From Chitinophagaceae bacterium UBA2789 (GTDB lineage: Bacteria; Bacteroidota; Bacteroidia; Chitinophagales; Chitinophagaceae): DNA of 13,170 nucleotides. The notes under the pieces are model-generated. The model was not told the DNA's origin and did no database searches. It saw nothing but the letters and a program-made list of their open reading frames with translations. This document shows positions 7,493 to 13,170 of the stretch, piece after piece. The stretch is from contig DEHX01000182.1 of NCBI GenBank assembly GCA_002352145.1, positions 25,094 to 38,263 on the forward strand. The letters run 5' to 3'. Numbering within the stretch: the first letter of the stretch is position 1; each line of letters begins with the position of its first letter. The translations under genes were made by a program, and so were the position numbers.

Positions 7493-8374
7493 ATGAAATA
7501 CAACAGAAGGGATTTTATAAGGCTTACAGGCGGTTTAAGTACAGGCTACGCATTCAGTACATCAGCTACACTTTCACTTTTCAAGAGTTGTGATGCCGGT
7601 TCTGATAAATTGAATGAATTTGGTATTCAGTTATACACTTTGCGTGCAGATATGCCAAAAGACGCTGCCGGTATCTTAAAACAGTTGGCTGCATTTGGGT
7701 ATAAAGAAATTGAAAGCTATGAAGGCCCGCAGGGAATGTTTTGGGGAATGGGCCATACCGGGTTTAAAAAACACATGGATGAGCTTGGGATGAGACTTAT
7801 TGCCTCTCATTGCGACATGAATAAAAATTTTGAAAAGAAAGTAGAAGAAGCTGCTGCCATTGGCATGAAGTACCTTATTTGTCCCTGGCTGGGGGCACAG
7901 AAGTCATTAGATGATTATAAACGGCATGCAGAAACTTTCAATAATAAAGGCGAGTTGTGTAAGAAAAGCGGATTACGGTTTGCTTATCACAACCATGATT
8001 ATACCTTTAAATTACAGGAAGGAAAGCTGCCGCAGGATGTGCTGATGAAAGAAACCGACCCATCTTTGGTTGATTTTGAACTGGATATTTACTGGCTGGT
8101 GACAGCAGGTGAAGATCCGGAAGCATGGTTTAAGAAATATTCCAATCGTTTTAGACTTTGCCATGTAAAAGACCGCAGCAAAAACCCTGTAACAGATAAT
8201 GGCAAGAATTCTGTTGACCTGGGAACAGGCAGCATTGACTGGAAAAAAGTATTAAAAACTGCCAAAGAAAACGGGATGCAGCACTTTATCGTAGAACAGG
8301 AAGCTTATCCTAACGGCACACCGCTGGAAGCAGCTAAAGTTAATGCGGAGTATATGAAAAAATTAAGAGTGTAA
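7493..8374 (+). CDS. Tat-exported sugar phosphate isomerase/epimerase family TIM-barrel protein
   Basis: This 293-residue protein has a Tat signal at the N-terminus (NRRDFIRLTGG, residues 4-14, then a Ser/Thr/Ala-rich hydrophobic part) and a xylose-isomerase-like TIM barrel. It begins with FGIQLYTLRADMPKD (43-57). The metal-site residues of the YHNH subfamily are visible: His166 and His168 in YHNHDY, Asp198 in FELDIYW, His224 in CHVKD, and Glu268/Glu270 in VEQEAY; the first ligand position therefore uses His rather than Glu, as usual in this branch. It differs clearly from the Hyi-like protein upstream, so this is not a recent duplication. It follows the small-subunit gene by 23 bases and closes the operon. 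A Cys33 follows the hydrophobic part, but FKSC is not a proper lipobox. I infer a periplasmic role on the 3-keto sugar made by the dehydrogenase; isomerase, epimerase, lyase and hydratase are all open. Confidence 0.88.
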   Translation: MKYNRRDFIRLTGGLSTGYAFSTSATLSLFKSCDAGSDKLNEFGIQLYTLRADMPKDAAGILKQLAAFGYKEIESYEGPQGMFWGMGHTGFKKHMDELGMRLIASHCDMNKNFEKKVEEAAAIGMKYLICPWLGAQKSLDDYKRHAETFNNKGELCKKSGLRFAYHNHDYTFKLQEGKLPQDVLMKETDPSLVDFELDIYWLVTAGEDPEAWFKKYSNRFRLCHVKDRSKNPVTDNGKNSVDLGTGSIDWKKVLKTAKENGMQHFIVEQEAYPNGTPLEAAKVNAEYMKKLRV

Positions 8375-8375
8375 A

Positions 8376-9104
8376 TTAATGTAACGAGTTTCTCAGTGCT
8401 CTTACTTGCTCCGGATCAATCGAATTGTTAACATAGCTCTCTGCAGAATCTTTAAATGCCGGATGTTTGAAACTCATTTTGCTTGACTCCTTTCCCCGGA
8501 GGGAAGAATGAAACTCAGTACAACCGGTTTTCTCTGCCAGCATTTTAATATTATCAACCCTTACTCCGCTACCCGGCATTATAATAATTCTTTCATCTGC
8601 TACTCTGTTTAAATCAGCAATTAATTCCTCTCCTTCATTAACTGATGGTTGCTGACCGGAAGTGAGAATTCTTTCGCATCCTATTTCAATTAATTGTTCA
8701 ATCGCCTCAAAAGGATCTTTGCACCTGTCAAATGCCCGGTGAAAAGTTACTCCCAAAGGATAAGCCGCTTCCACCAGTTTTGCTGTTCTGGCTAAATCAA
8801 TACTCCCATCCATATTCAGAAGCCCTATCACCACACCATCGCAGCCAAGCTGTTTGCAAAGCATTATATCCTCCAGCATGATTTCATACTCATCTTTTGA
8901 ATAAAGAAAATCACCGCCTCTTGGCCGTATGATCGGGTATAATTGAACAGAAAATGCCTCACGGCATTTTTTAATAGTTGCAAAAGAAGCCGTAGTGCCT
9001 CCCTCGGCCAGATTTGCACAAAGCTCTATCCTGTCAGCACCACCTTCAACTGCTGATTGTGTAGTAGAAAAATCTGATGTTGCAATTTCAATTTTGTAAA
9101 TCAT
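8376..9104 (-). CDS. cutC: CutC family protein (annotated copper homeostasis; TIM barrel)
   Basis: A 242-residue cytoplasmic TIM-barrel protein with all the CutC signatures: GGADRIELCANLAEGGTT (21-38), IRPRGGDFLYS (59-69), VTFHRAFD (119-126), RILTSG (145-150), MPGSGVRVDN (176-185) and FHSSLRG (198-204). The length is normal for the family. CutC was linked to copper tolerance in E. coli, but copper binding is not well supported for many homologues, and Bacteroidetes copies often sit beside glycan-degradation genes. Here it lies 33 bases downstream of a glycosylasparaginase gene on the same strand, which argues for a shared operon and possibly a sugar-related role. Its stop codon and that of the convergent TIM-barrel gene are one base apart (8372-8374 and 8376-8378), leaving no room for a terminator between them. 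Confidence 0.92.
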   Translation of the reverse strand: MIYKIEIATSDFSTTQSAVEGGADRIELCANLAEGGTTASFATIKKCREAFSVQLYPIIRPRGGDFLYSKDEYEIMLEDIMLCKQLGCDGVVIGLLNMDGSIDLARTAKLVEAAYPLGVTFHRAFDRCKDPFEAIEQLIEIGCERILTSGQQPSVNEGEELIADLNRVADERIIIMPGSGVRVDNIKMLAEKTGCTEFHSSLRGKESSKMSFKHPAFKDSAESYVNNSIDPEQVRALRNSLH

Positions 9105-9137
9105 AGGCTGTTTGGGGTTAAAAGCCCCTTATAGGGA

Positions 9138-10175
9138 TCAGGGGTACCAGCATTTTGCATCAATTACTTTTGTTCCGTCTTTGGTAGTTACACAGTAATT
9201 GAATCCTTTTTGTACAGCAAAAGCCCCATGCTGGCCTTTGTTATTAATTGCCAGGAATCCAACCTGTACATCTTTTGCCTGGCTTCCTTTGTTTTTGACA
9301 ATTCTTCTGATGGCTTCTTTGCAGGCTAGTTCAGGTGATAAGCCACGGCGCATCGCCTCGACTACAGTATGGGCACCGCAGATCTTTACAACTTCTTCAC
9401 CCACTCCTGTGGCTGAAGCAGCACCGACTTCATTATCCACAAAAAGTCCTGCACCAATAATAGGAGAATCTCCTACCCTTCCGTGCATTTTAAATGCCAT
9501 ACCGCTCGTTGTGCAGGCTCCTCCGAGGTTACCGTTGGTATCCATGGCTACCATCCCTATCGTATCATGATTTAATAAGGCAACCGGCCATGGATAATTA
9601 TCTTTTTTCTTCTTTTCCATTTTTTCCTCAATCTCCTTCACCGATCTCATGGGATCATAATTTGATTTTTTTAACCACTCTTTCCATGCTTTTTCACTTT
9701 GCTCAGTAAGGAGGTTATCTTTTTTGAAACCTTGTTCAAGAGCAAACTGTAGCGCCCCTTCACCAACCAGCTGTACATGGGGTGTTTTTTCCATAACCAG
9801 CCTGGCCACTAAAACGGGATGCATGATATGCTCAAGGGCCATCACACTGCCGCAGTTTCCCTTTTCATCCATTACACAACTGTCGAGTGTCACTTTTCCG
9901 TCCCTGTCAGGTAAACCTCCGTAGCCCACACTGTTGTCGTTGGGATCAGCTTCTGGTATTTGTACGCCTCTTACTACTGCATCCAGGGATCTTCCTCCCA
10001 TACCAAGAATTTCCCAGGCAGCATAATTGGCCTTCACATTGGGCGCCCAGGTAGAAATGACAATTGGTTTTCCTTTTATACCGGCTCGTTCAGACAGTTC
10101 GGCTCCAAGTTGCGCTGTAATTAAGCCGGCGGTTCCGAAAGCCGATGTTTCTATAAACTTTCTCCTGTTAATCAT
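9138..10175 (-). CDS. N4-(beta-N-acetylglucosaminyl)-L-asparaginase (glycosylasparaginase), Tat-exported
   Basis: This Ntn-hydrolase precursor of 345 residues cleaves the amide bond between Asn and GlcNAc in N-linked glycopeptides after the protein part has been removed. It has a Tat signal, INRRKFIETSAFGTAG at the N-terminus, so it works in the periplasm. The self-processing site is in NHDTIGMVAMD: Thr205 becomes the N-terminal nucleophile of the beta chain when cleavage occurs between Asp204 and Thr205. Substrate-pocket residues follow in GRVGDSPIIGAGLFVDN (232-248). The alpha chain carries the stretch GGRSLDAVVRGVQIPEADP (60-78) and a Lys/Glu-rich loop before the cleavage site (179-192), which is expected to be flexible. 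Sequence and length match the Elizabethkingia (Flavobacterium) enzyme family. It heads a leftward two-gene operon with cutC. The start is fixed by the Tat motif. Confidence 0.93.
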   Translation of the reverse strand: MINRRKFIETSAFGTAGLITAQLGAELSERAGIKGKPIVISTWAPNVKANYAAWEILGMGGRSLDAVVRGVQIPEADPNDNSVGYGGLPDRDGKVTLDSCVMDEKGNCGSVMALEHIMHPVLVARLVMEKTPHVQLVGEGALQFALEQGFKKDNLLTEQSEKAWKEWLKKSNYDPMRSVKEIEEKMEKKKKDNYPWPVALLNHDTIGMVAMDTNGNLGGACTTSGMAFKMHGRVGDSPIIGAGLFVDNEVGAASATGVGEEVVKICGAHTVVEAMRRGLSPELACKEAIRRIVKNKGSQAKDVQVGFLAINNKGQHGAFAVQKGFNYCVTTKDGTKVIDAKCWYP

Positions 10176-10257
10176 TGTTTTAGTTTATGCCTGCCGAAAT
10201 TAACGGATTCGGTATCAACGTACGCAAAAACAATTAACAACCTGTGAAGAAATAATA

Positions 10258-10289
10258 TTTGATGTTTAAACATTGATATATTAATTTTA
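10258..10289 (+). promoter_or_regulatory. Candidate promoter with internal 12-base palindrome for the FMN reductase-pirin operon
   Basis: TTTG at 10258-10261 is followed after 20 bases by TAATTTTA at 10282-10289, one mismatch from the Bacteroidetes -7 consensus TAnnTTTG; the spacing fits the usual -33/-7 distance. Transcription would begin near 10296, giving a leader of about 15 bases before the ATG at 10311. The spacer contains a perfect palindrome, ATGTTTAAACAT (10262-10273), placed where a repressor would block RNA polymerase. About three such 12-base palindromes are expected by chance in a window of this size, so this is suggestive only. Confidence 0.35.
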
Positions 10290-10310
10290 CATCCTAAACA
10301 CACACCAAGT

Positions 10311-10868
10311 ATGAAAATTGAGATCATTTCAGGAAGCCCGAGAGCAGCAAGTGTTACCAAAAGAGTGGCGCTCCATTTAAAAAATTGGTTGCGCCAAAAT
10401 ACAATACACGAAGTGGAGATTATTGATATGAAAGACTGGAATATTCCACCGGTTCAATCAGTATGGGTAGCACCTGATAAAGCTCCCCTGGAGTTTAAAC
10501 CTTTAGCTGAAAGGATTTTTAGTTCTGATGCTTACATATTGGTAACACCTGAATATAACGGGAGCTACTCTCCTGCCTTAAAAAATATGCTCGATCATTT
10601 TCCAAAGCGGCTGCATAAGCCTTTTGGCATTGTAACAGCATCTCCGGGTGCCATGGGTGGTATGAGGGCTTCACAGCAATTGCTGCAACTGATCCCGGCT
10701 TTATTCGGTATTGCTTCCCCGCACATGCTGATTACACCTGCAGTGGATAAGAAATTCAGTCCAGACGGCGATCTGTTAGATGAAAGCTTTCAGCAGGCAG
10801 TGCATACTTTTATAACGGAGTTTCTCTGGCTCGCTGAAAAATTAGTTACGGAAGAGGTAACAGCTTAA
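10311..10868 (+). CDS. NADPH-dependent FMN reductase family protein (NAD(P)H:quinone/azo reductase-like)
   Basis: A 185-residue cytoplasmic flavodoxin-fold reductase. The FMN phosphate loop is SGSPRAASVTKR (7-18), the flavin-ring loop is TPEYNGSYSPALKNMLD (79-95), and a second loop, GAMGGMRASQQL (113-124), completes the flavin pocket. Length and motifs match the PF03358 family, whose members reduce quinones, azo dyes, chromate or free FMN with NAD(P)H. It is the first gene of a rightward operon, 12 bases before a pirin gene; the linkage suggests a quinone or redox-stress role. It diverges from the glycosylasparaginase gene across a 135-base gap. The exact substrate is not determinable from sequence. 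Confidence 0.92.
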   Translation: MKIEIISGSPRAASVTKRVALHLKNWLRQNTIHEVEIIDMKDWNIPPVQSVWVAPDKAPLEFKPLAERIFSSDAYILVTPEYNGSYSPALKNMLDHFPKRLHKPFGIVTASPGAMGGMRASQQLLQLIPALFGIASPHMLITPAVDKKFSPDGDLLDESFQQAVHTFITEFLWLAEKLVTEEVTA

Positions 10869-10880
10869 AAAATTAGATAT

Positions 10881-11597
10881 ATGAAAGCAATTTTACATAA
10901 AGCAGATACACGGGGCCATGCCAATCATGGTTGGTTGGATTCGTATCATACTTTCAGTTTTGCAGGATATTACAATCCTGAGAGAGTTCATTTCGGTGCT
11001 TTGAGGGTATTGAATGATGATACAGTAGCCGGTGGTATGGGTTTTGGCGCCCATCCGCATGACAATATGGAAATAATTTCTATCCCCACTTTTGGCGATC
11101 TGGAACACCAGGACAGTATGGGTAACAAGCAGGTGATACGCCAGGGTGATGTTCAGGTAATGAGTGCCGGAACAGGAATTCAGCATTCTGAAAAGAACAG
11201 GAACCATGACAAGGAAGTAAAATTCTTCCAGATATGGGTTTTTCCCAATAAAAGAAATGTGGAGCCCCGCTACGACCAGCAGAGCTTTACTGAAGGAGAT
11301 AAGCACAATAAGCTATTGACAGTTGTATCTCCAATTGGAACCAATGATGGTGGCGTTCAAATTCACCAGGAAGCCTGGTTCAGCCTGGGGAAACTGGATA
11401 AAGACTTTTTGACCACTTATACTTTGAGAAGTAAAAATAATGGTGTTTATGCTTTTGTAATTGAAGGAGATATTACAGTTAACGGACATTCACTCACCAG
11501 AAGAGATGGCCTGGCCATTTCTGAAGCAGAGCAACTAAACATAAAAGCTGACAGCAATGCTGAAGTTTTATTAATGGATGTTCCGCTGATAAAATAA
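10881..11597 (+). CDS. Pirin family bicupin protein (YhhW-type)
   Basis: This 238-residue bicupin matches the shorter YhhW-type pirins. The N-terminal cupin has the metal site: His58 and His60 in GAHPHDNMEI, and His102 with Glu104 in GIQHSEKN, the same 2-His plus His/Glu set as human pirin. Other family landmarks are GWLDSYHTFSFAGYY (17-31) and RQGDVQVMSAGTG (87-99). The C-terminal cupin (about 160-238) lacks such ligands, as usual. Some bacterial pirins of this type have quercetin 2,3-dioxygenase activity; others have no known reaction and act as redox-sensitive regulators. It follows the FMN reductase gene by 12 bases and precedes a second pirin by 14. The function in this bacterium is not known. 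Confidence 0.93.
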   Translation: MKAILHKADTRGHANHGWLDSYHTFSFAGYYNPERVHFGALRVLNDDTVAGGMGFGAHPHDNMEIISIPTFGDLEHQDSMGNKQVIRQGDVQVMSAGTGIQHSEKNRNHDKEVKFFQIWVFPNKRNVEPRYDQQSFTEGDKHNKLLTVVSPIGTNDGGVQIHQEAWFSLGKLDKDFLTTYTLRSKNNGVYAFVIEGDITVNGHSLTRRDGLAISEAEQLNIKADSNAEVLLMDVPLIK

Positions 11598-11604
11598 AAA
11601 GGAG
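11598..11604 (+). promoter_or_regulatory. Strong Shine-Dalgarno AAAGGAG before second pirin gene
   Basis: AAAGGAG ends 7 bases before the ATG at 11612. It begins directly after the TAA of the first pirin gene. Most other genes in this window have only A-rich leaders, so this near-perfect ribosome binding site stands out and fixes the start. Confidence 0.6.
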
Positions 11605-11611
11605 TTTAAAA

Positions 11612-12490
11612 ATGGCTACTAAAAAATCTATCGAGTATATCATTTCCCCGCCTGCTCCGCATATGGTGGGCGATGGCTTTCGGGTGCATAGTTTCTTTCC
11701 GGGAGGACGATTAATCGATAAGAAAAGGATGAGTCCATTTTTCATGCTGGACTATGGTTCAAAGATTGATTTTTCACCATCTGATGAACCGAGAGGTGTT
11801 GGTGTGCATCCGCATGCCGGTTTTGAAACAGTAACAATTGCCTATCACGGCAAAATTGCCCATCATGACAGTGCCGGTAACAGCGGAGTGATCGGAGAAG
11901 GTGATGTACAGTGGATGACAGCCGGCTCAGGGTTATTACATAAAGAATACCATGAGGAAGATTTCAGCAAAACCGGTGGCCTTTTTCAAATGGTGCAATT
12001 GTGGGTAAATCTTCCCGCAGCTTATAAAAAGACAAAGCCCAAATACCAGGAAATCACAAATGATATGATGGGCAAGGCCTTTTTGAAAGATAACAAAAGT
12101 TATGTTGAAGTGATAGCCGGGGAATACAATGGTGCAAAAGGCCCTGCTTCAACCTTTACTCCTATGCATGTTTATAATGTGAAAATGAAAAAGGGAGCTT
12201 CTGCGACAATGAATTTGCCTTCACATTATAACACAGGGTTCTTAGTGATCGAAGGTAATGTAACTATGAACGACAGTTCAGTAGCTACAGATCATTTTGT
12301 GTTATTCAAAAATGATGGAGAAGAGATAATTATTGAAGCTATGGAAGATGCAGTTGTGTTAGTGTTATCTGGAGAACCTATCAATGAACCTATTGCAGCT
12401 TACGGTCCTTTTCTAATGAACACATGGGCCGAAGTAGAACAGGCTATACAAGATGTGAATGCAGGTAAATTCGGAGTGCTGGAAGAGTGA
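11612..12490 (+). CDS. Pirin family bicupin protein (longer subfamily)
   Basis: This 292-residue bicupin is a second pirin, of the longer subfamily. Metal ligands in the N-terminal cupin are His66 and His68 in GVHPHAGFETV, and His110 with Glu112 in LLHKEYH. The family landmarks FPGGRLIDKKRMSPFFMLDYG (29-49, beginning with FPGGR) and GEGDVQWMTAGSG (95-107) are present, and the tail contains a typical C-terminal cupin with ALVLSGEPINEP-like sequence (VLVLSGEPINEP, about 247-258) followed by YGPFLMNTWAEVEQA. Low similarity to the upstream pirin outside the cupin motifs shows that the two are old paralogues rather than a fresh tandem copy. It ends the redox operon. Whether it is an enzyme or a regulator is unknown. 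Confidence 0.93.
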   Translation: MATKKSIEYIISPPAPHMVGDGFRVHSFFPGGRLIDKKRMSPFFMLDYGSKIDFSPSDEPRGVGVHPHAGFETVTIAYHGKIAHHDSAGNSGVIGEGDVQWMTAGSGLLHKEYHEEDFSKTGGLFQMVQLWVNLPAAYKKTKPKYQEITNDMMGKAFLKDNKSYVEVIAGEYNGAKGPASTFTPMHVYNVKMKKGASATMNLPSHYNTGFLVIEGNVTMNDSSVATDHFVLFKNDGEEIIIEAMEDAVVLVLSGEPINEPIAAYGPFLMNTWAEVEQAIQDVNAGKFGVLEE

Positions 12491-12534
12491 GGAGCCCCGG
12501 TTATTAGTTAAAAGTTGATGCTCACTGCAGACTA

Positions 12535-13023
12535 TTAACTAACTACTGAATTTTGTTTCTTTTCAATAAACTGAATTAAACTCTTACGGGCATTCTGCTG
12601 AATTTTTCGCTTCATCCACCCCATCCATCCAAACAACTGACCTTTCAAACCCAATGCCTGGGCGGCCCAGGTGCTTAATCGAAAAGCATCACTGTGTTCT
12701 ATGATCTTTCCGTCTTTTAGTTTCATAAAAGCCTTGATGCGATTGACAACTTTTCTGCCTGTTTTCGAGAACGTATAAGTGGCCGCCCAATTACAAGTAG
12801 CATATTCTTCATCCAGCAACTGAATGTTAGAAAAAGTCAGCGAAAAATCCTTTGCATTTGTACAGAGCATCTCCCACAAATATTTCACTTCATCCCCCTT
12901 TAGCAAGCCAAACGCCGGATCGCTGAAAATAATATCATCACTATAGCAACTATTCATAGATTTATGATCCCTGTCGCGGAAGGCCGAATAGAACTTTGTA
13001 ATAATATCTGCATTCGTTTGCAT
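12535..13023 (-). CDS. SnoaL-like / NTF2-like family protein
   Basis: A 162-residue cytoplasmic protein with the cone-shaped NTF2 (ketosteroid isomerase-like) fold. The opening NADIITKFYSAFRDRDHKSMNSCYSDDIIFSDPAFG (4-38, quoted in part: FYSAFRDRD and YSDDIIFSDP) is the classic first helices and strand of the fold; VVNRIKAFMKLKDGKIIEHSD (92-112, with FMKLKDGKI as core) gives the long strands. The C-terminal extension is unusual in being hydrophobic and basic: ALGLKGQLFGWMGWMKRK (123-140) could contact a membrane or form an amphipathic helix. Such proteins bind small molecules or act as isomerases or hydrolases; no substrate can be named. It is convergent with the second pirin gene and divergent from the secreted protein at the right edge, so it is probably a single-gene unit. 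Confidence 0.85.
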   Translation of the reverse strand: MQTNADIITKFYSAFRDRDHKSMNSCYSDDIIFSDPAFGLLKGDEVKYLWEMLCTNAKDFSLTFSNIQLLDEEYATCNWAATYTFSKTGRKVVNRIKAFMKLKDGKIIEHSDAFRLSTWAAQALGLKGQLFGWMGWMKRKIQQNARKSLIQFIEKKQNSVVS

Positions 13024-13069
13024 AAAATAAATTAAGGTAAAGAGGAATCAGTAAATTTAAACCTTCAAA

Positions 13070-13170
13070 ATGACTTACATGCGAAAATTACTCCTGCTCT
13101 GTTATTTCCTTTGTTTATTTATTGGTTTAGTTGCCCAAACCGATCAGGATTCATTATGGATCAGGGAAAA
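13070..13170 (+). CDS. Secreted protein, N-terminal signal peptide only, cut by right window edge
   Basis: The frame is open from an ATG at 13070 to the window end, 33 codons plus two bases. A second in-frame ATG at 13079 gives a neater signal peptide, with MRK right at the start, and may be the true start. The signal peptide has a basic n-region (RK), a hydrophobic core LLLLCYFLCLFIGL and a cleavage site after LVAQ, the end common in Bacteroidetes secreted proteins. The first mature residues, TDQDSLWIREK, recall the beginning of CocE/NonD-family acyl esterases in this phylum, but this is too little sequence for a family call. It diverges from the NTF2-like gene with a 46-base gap that holds an AT-rich TAAATTTA at 13052-13059. 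Confidence 0.6.
   Translation, partial: MTYMRKLLLLCYFLCLFIGLVAQTDQDSLWIRE

Noticed and set aside
7580..7593. Lipobox at Cys33 of the TIM-barrel protein at 7493
   Set aside because: The residues before the Cys are F-K-S; a Lys within the box and the lack of Leu/Val at -3 do not fit lipoprotein processing.
9114..9128. GGGG-TTAAAAG-CCCC hairpin between the glycosylasparaginase and cutC genes
   Set aside because: The stem is only four pairs with a seven-base loop and no T-run, too weak for a terminator or riboswitch call.
9199..9924. Plus-strand open frames inside the glycosylasparaginase gene
   Set aside because: They are antisense to a well-conserved Ntn hydrolase with its catalytic HDT site; no start context or domain supports them.
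10893..11306. Minus-strand open frame of 137 codons
   Set aside because: It is antisense to the first pirin gene, whose cupin metal site and neighbours are convincing.
12504..12542. TTAGTTAA / TTAACTAA inverted repeat between the second pirin and the NTF2-like gene
   Set aside because: It is eight nearly all-AT pairs around a 23-base loop; stability would be low and no T-run follows, so I do not call a bidirectional terminator.
1..13170. CRISPR, insertion sequence, phage, toxin-antitoxin or tRNA content
   Set aside because: No regularly spaced repeats, transposase or integrase motifs, terminal inverted repeats or tRNA cloverleaf were seen on either strand.

Overview
The window looks like a chromosomal segment of a Bacteroidetes bacterium, most likely a Chitinophagaceae-type soil or freshwater member. 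The reasons are AT-rich DNA, mostly A-rich leaders instead of Shine-Dalgarno sites, -7 boxes of the TAnnTTTG type, many Tat (RR) signal peptides, and a gene set (DUF1080 lipoprotein, NupG-type permease, Tat-borne xylose-isomerase-like proteins) typical of that phylum. Coding density is high; no stretch above 300 bases lacks a gene, and I see no tRNA, rRNA, CRISPR or mobile element.

Region 1 (1-8374) is a divergent sugar-oxidation locus. Leftward from 2859 run a Gfo/Idh/MocA dehydrogenase, a cytoplasmic TIM-barrel isomerase/lyase-like protein and a DUF1080 (3-keto-disaccharide hydrolase family) lipoprotein cut by the left edge. Rightward from 2999 run a NupG-like permease, a Tat-exported hydroxypyruvate-isomerase-like protein, an FAD-dependent GMC dehydrogenase with a three-cysteine Fe-S motif, its small subunit (gluconate 2-dehydrogenase subunit 3 family) as a Tat lipoprotein, and a second Tat-exported TIM-barrel protein. 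I infer that the locus oxidises glycosides at C3 in the periplasm, cleaves the 3-keto-glycoside without an ordinary glycosidase, imports the product and finishes it in the cytoplasm.

Region 2 (8376-10175, leftward) holds a Tat-exported glycosylasparaginase and CutC, a pair that suggests a step in N-glycan breakdown. Region 3 (10311-12490, rightward) is a three-gene redox operon: an NADPH-dependent FMN reductase and two pirins of different subfamilies. Region 4 has a leftward SnoaL/NTF2-like protein and, diverging from it, the signal peptide of a secreted protein cut by the right edge.

The most interesting part is Region 1. It combines in one divergent locus a periplasmic C3-oxidation arm and a cytoplasmic arm, each with its own TIM-barrel enzymes. 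The substrate and the electron acceptor are not revealed by the sequence.
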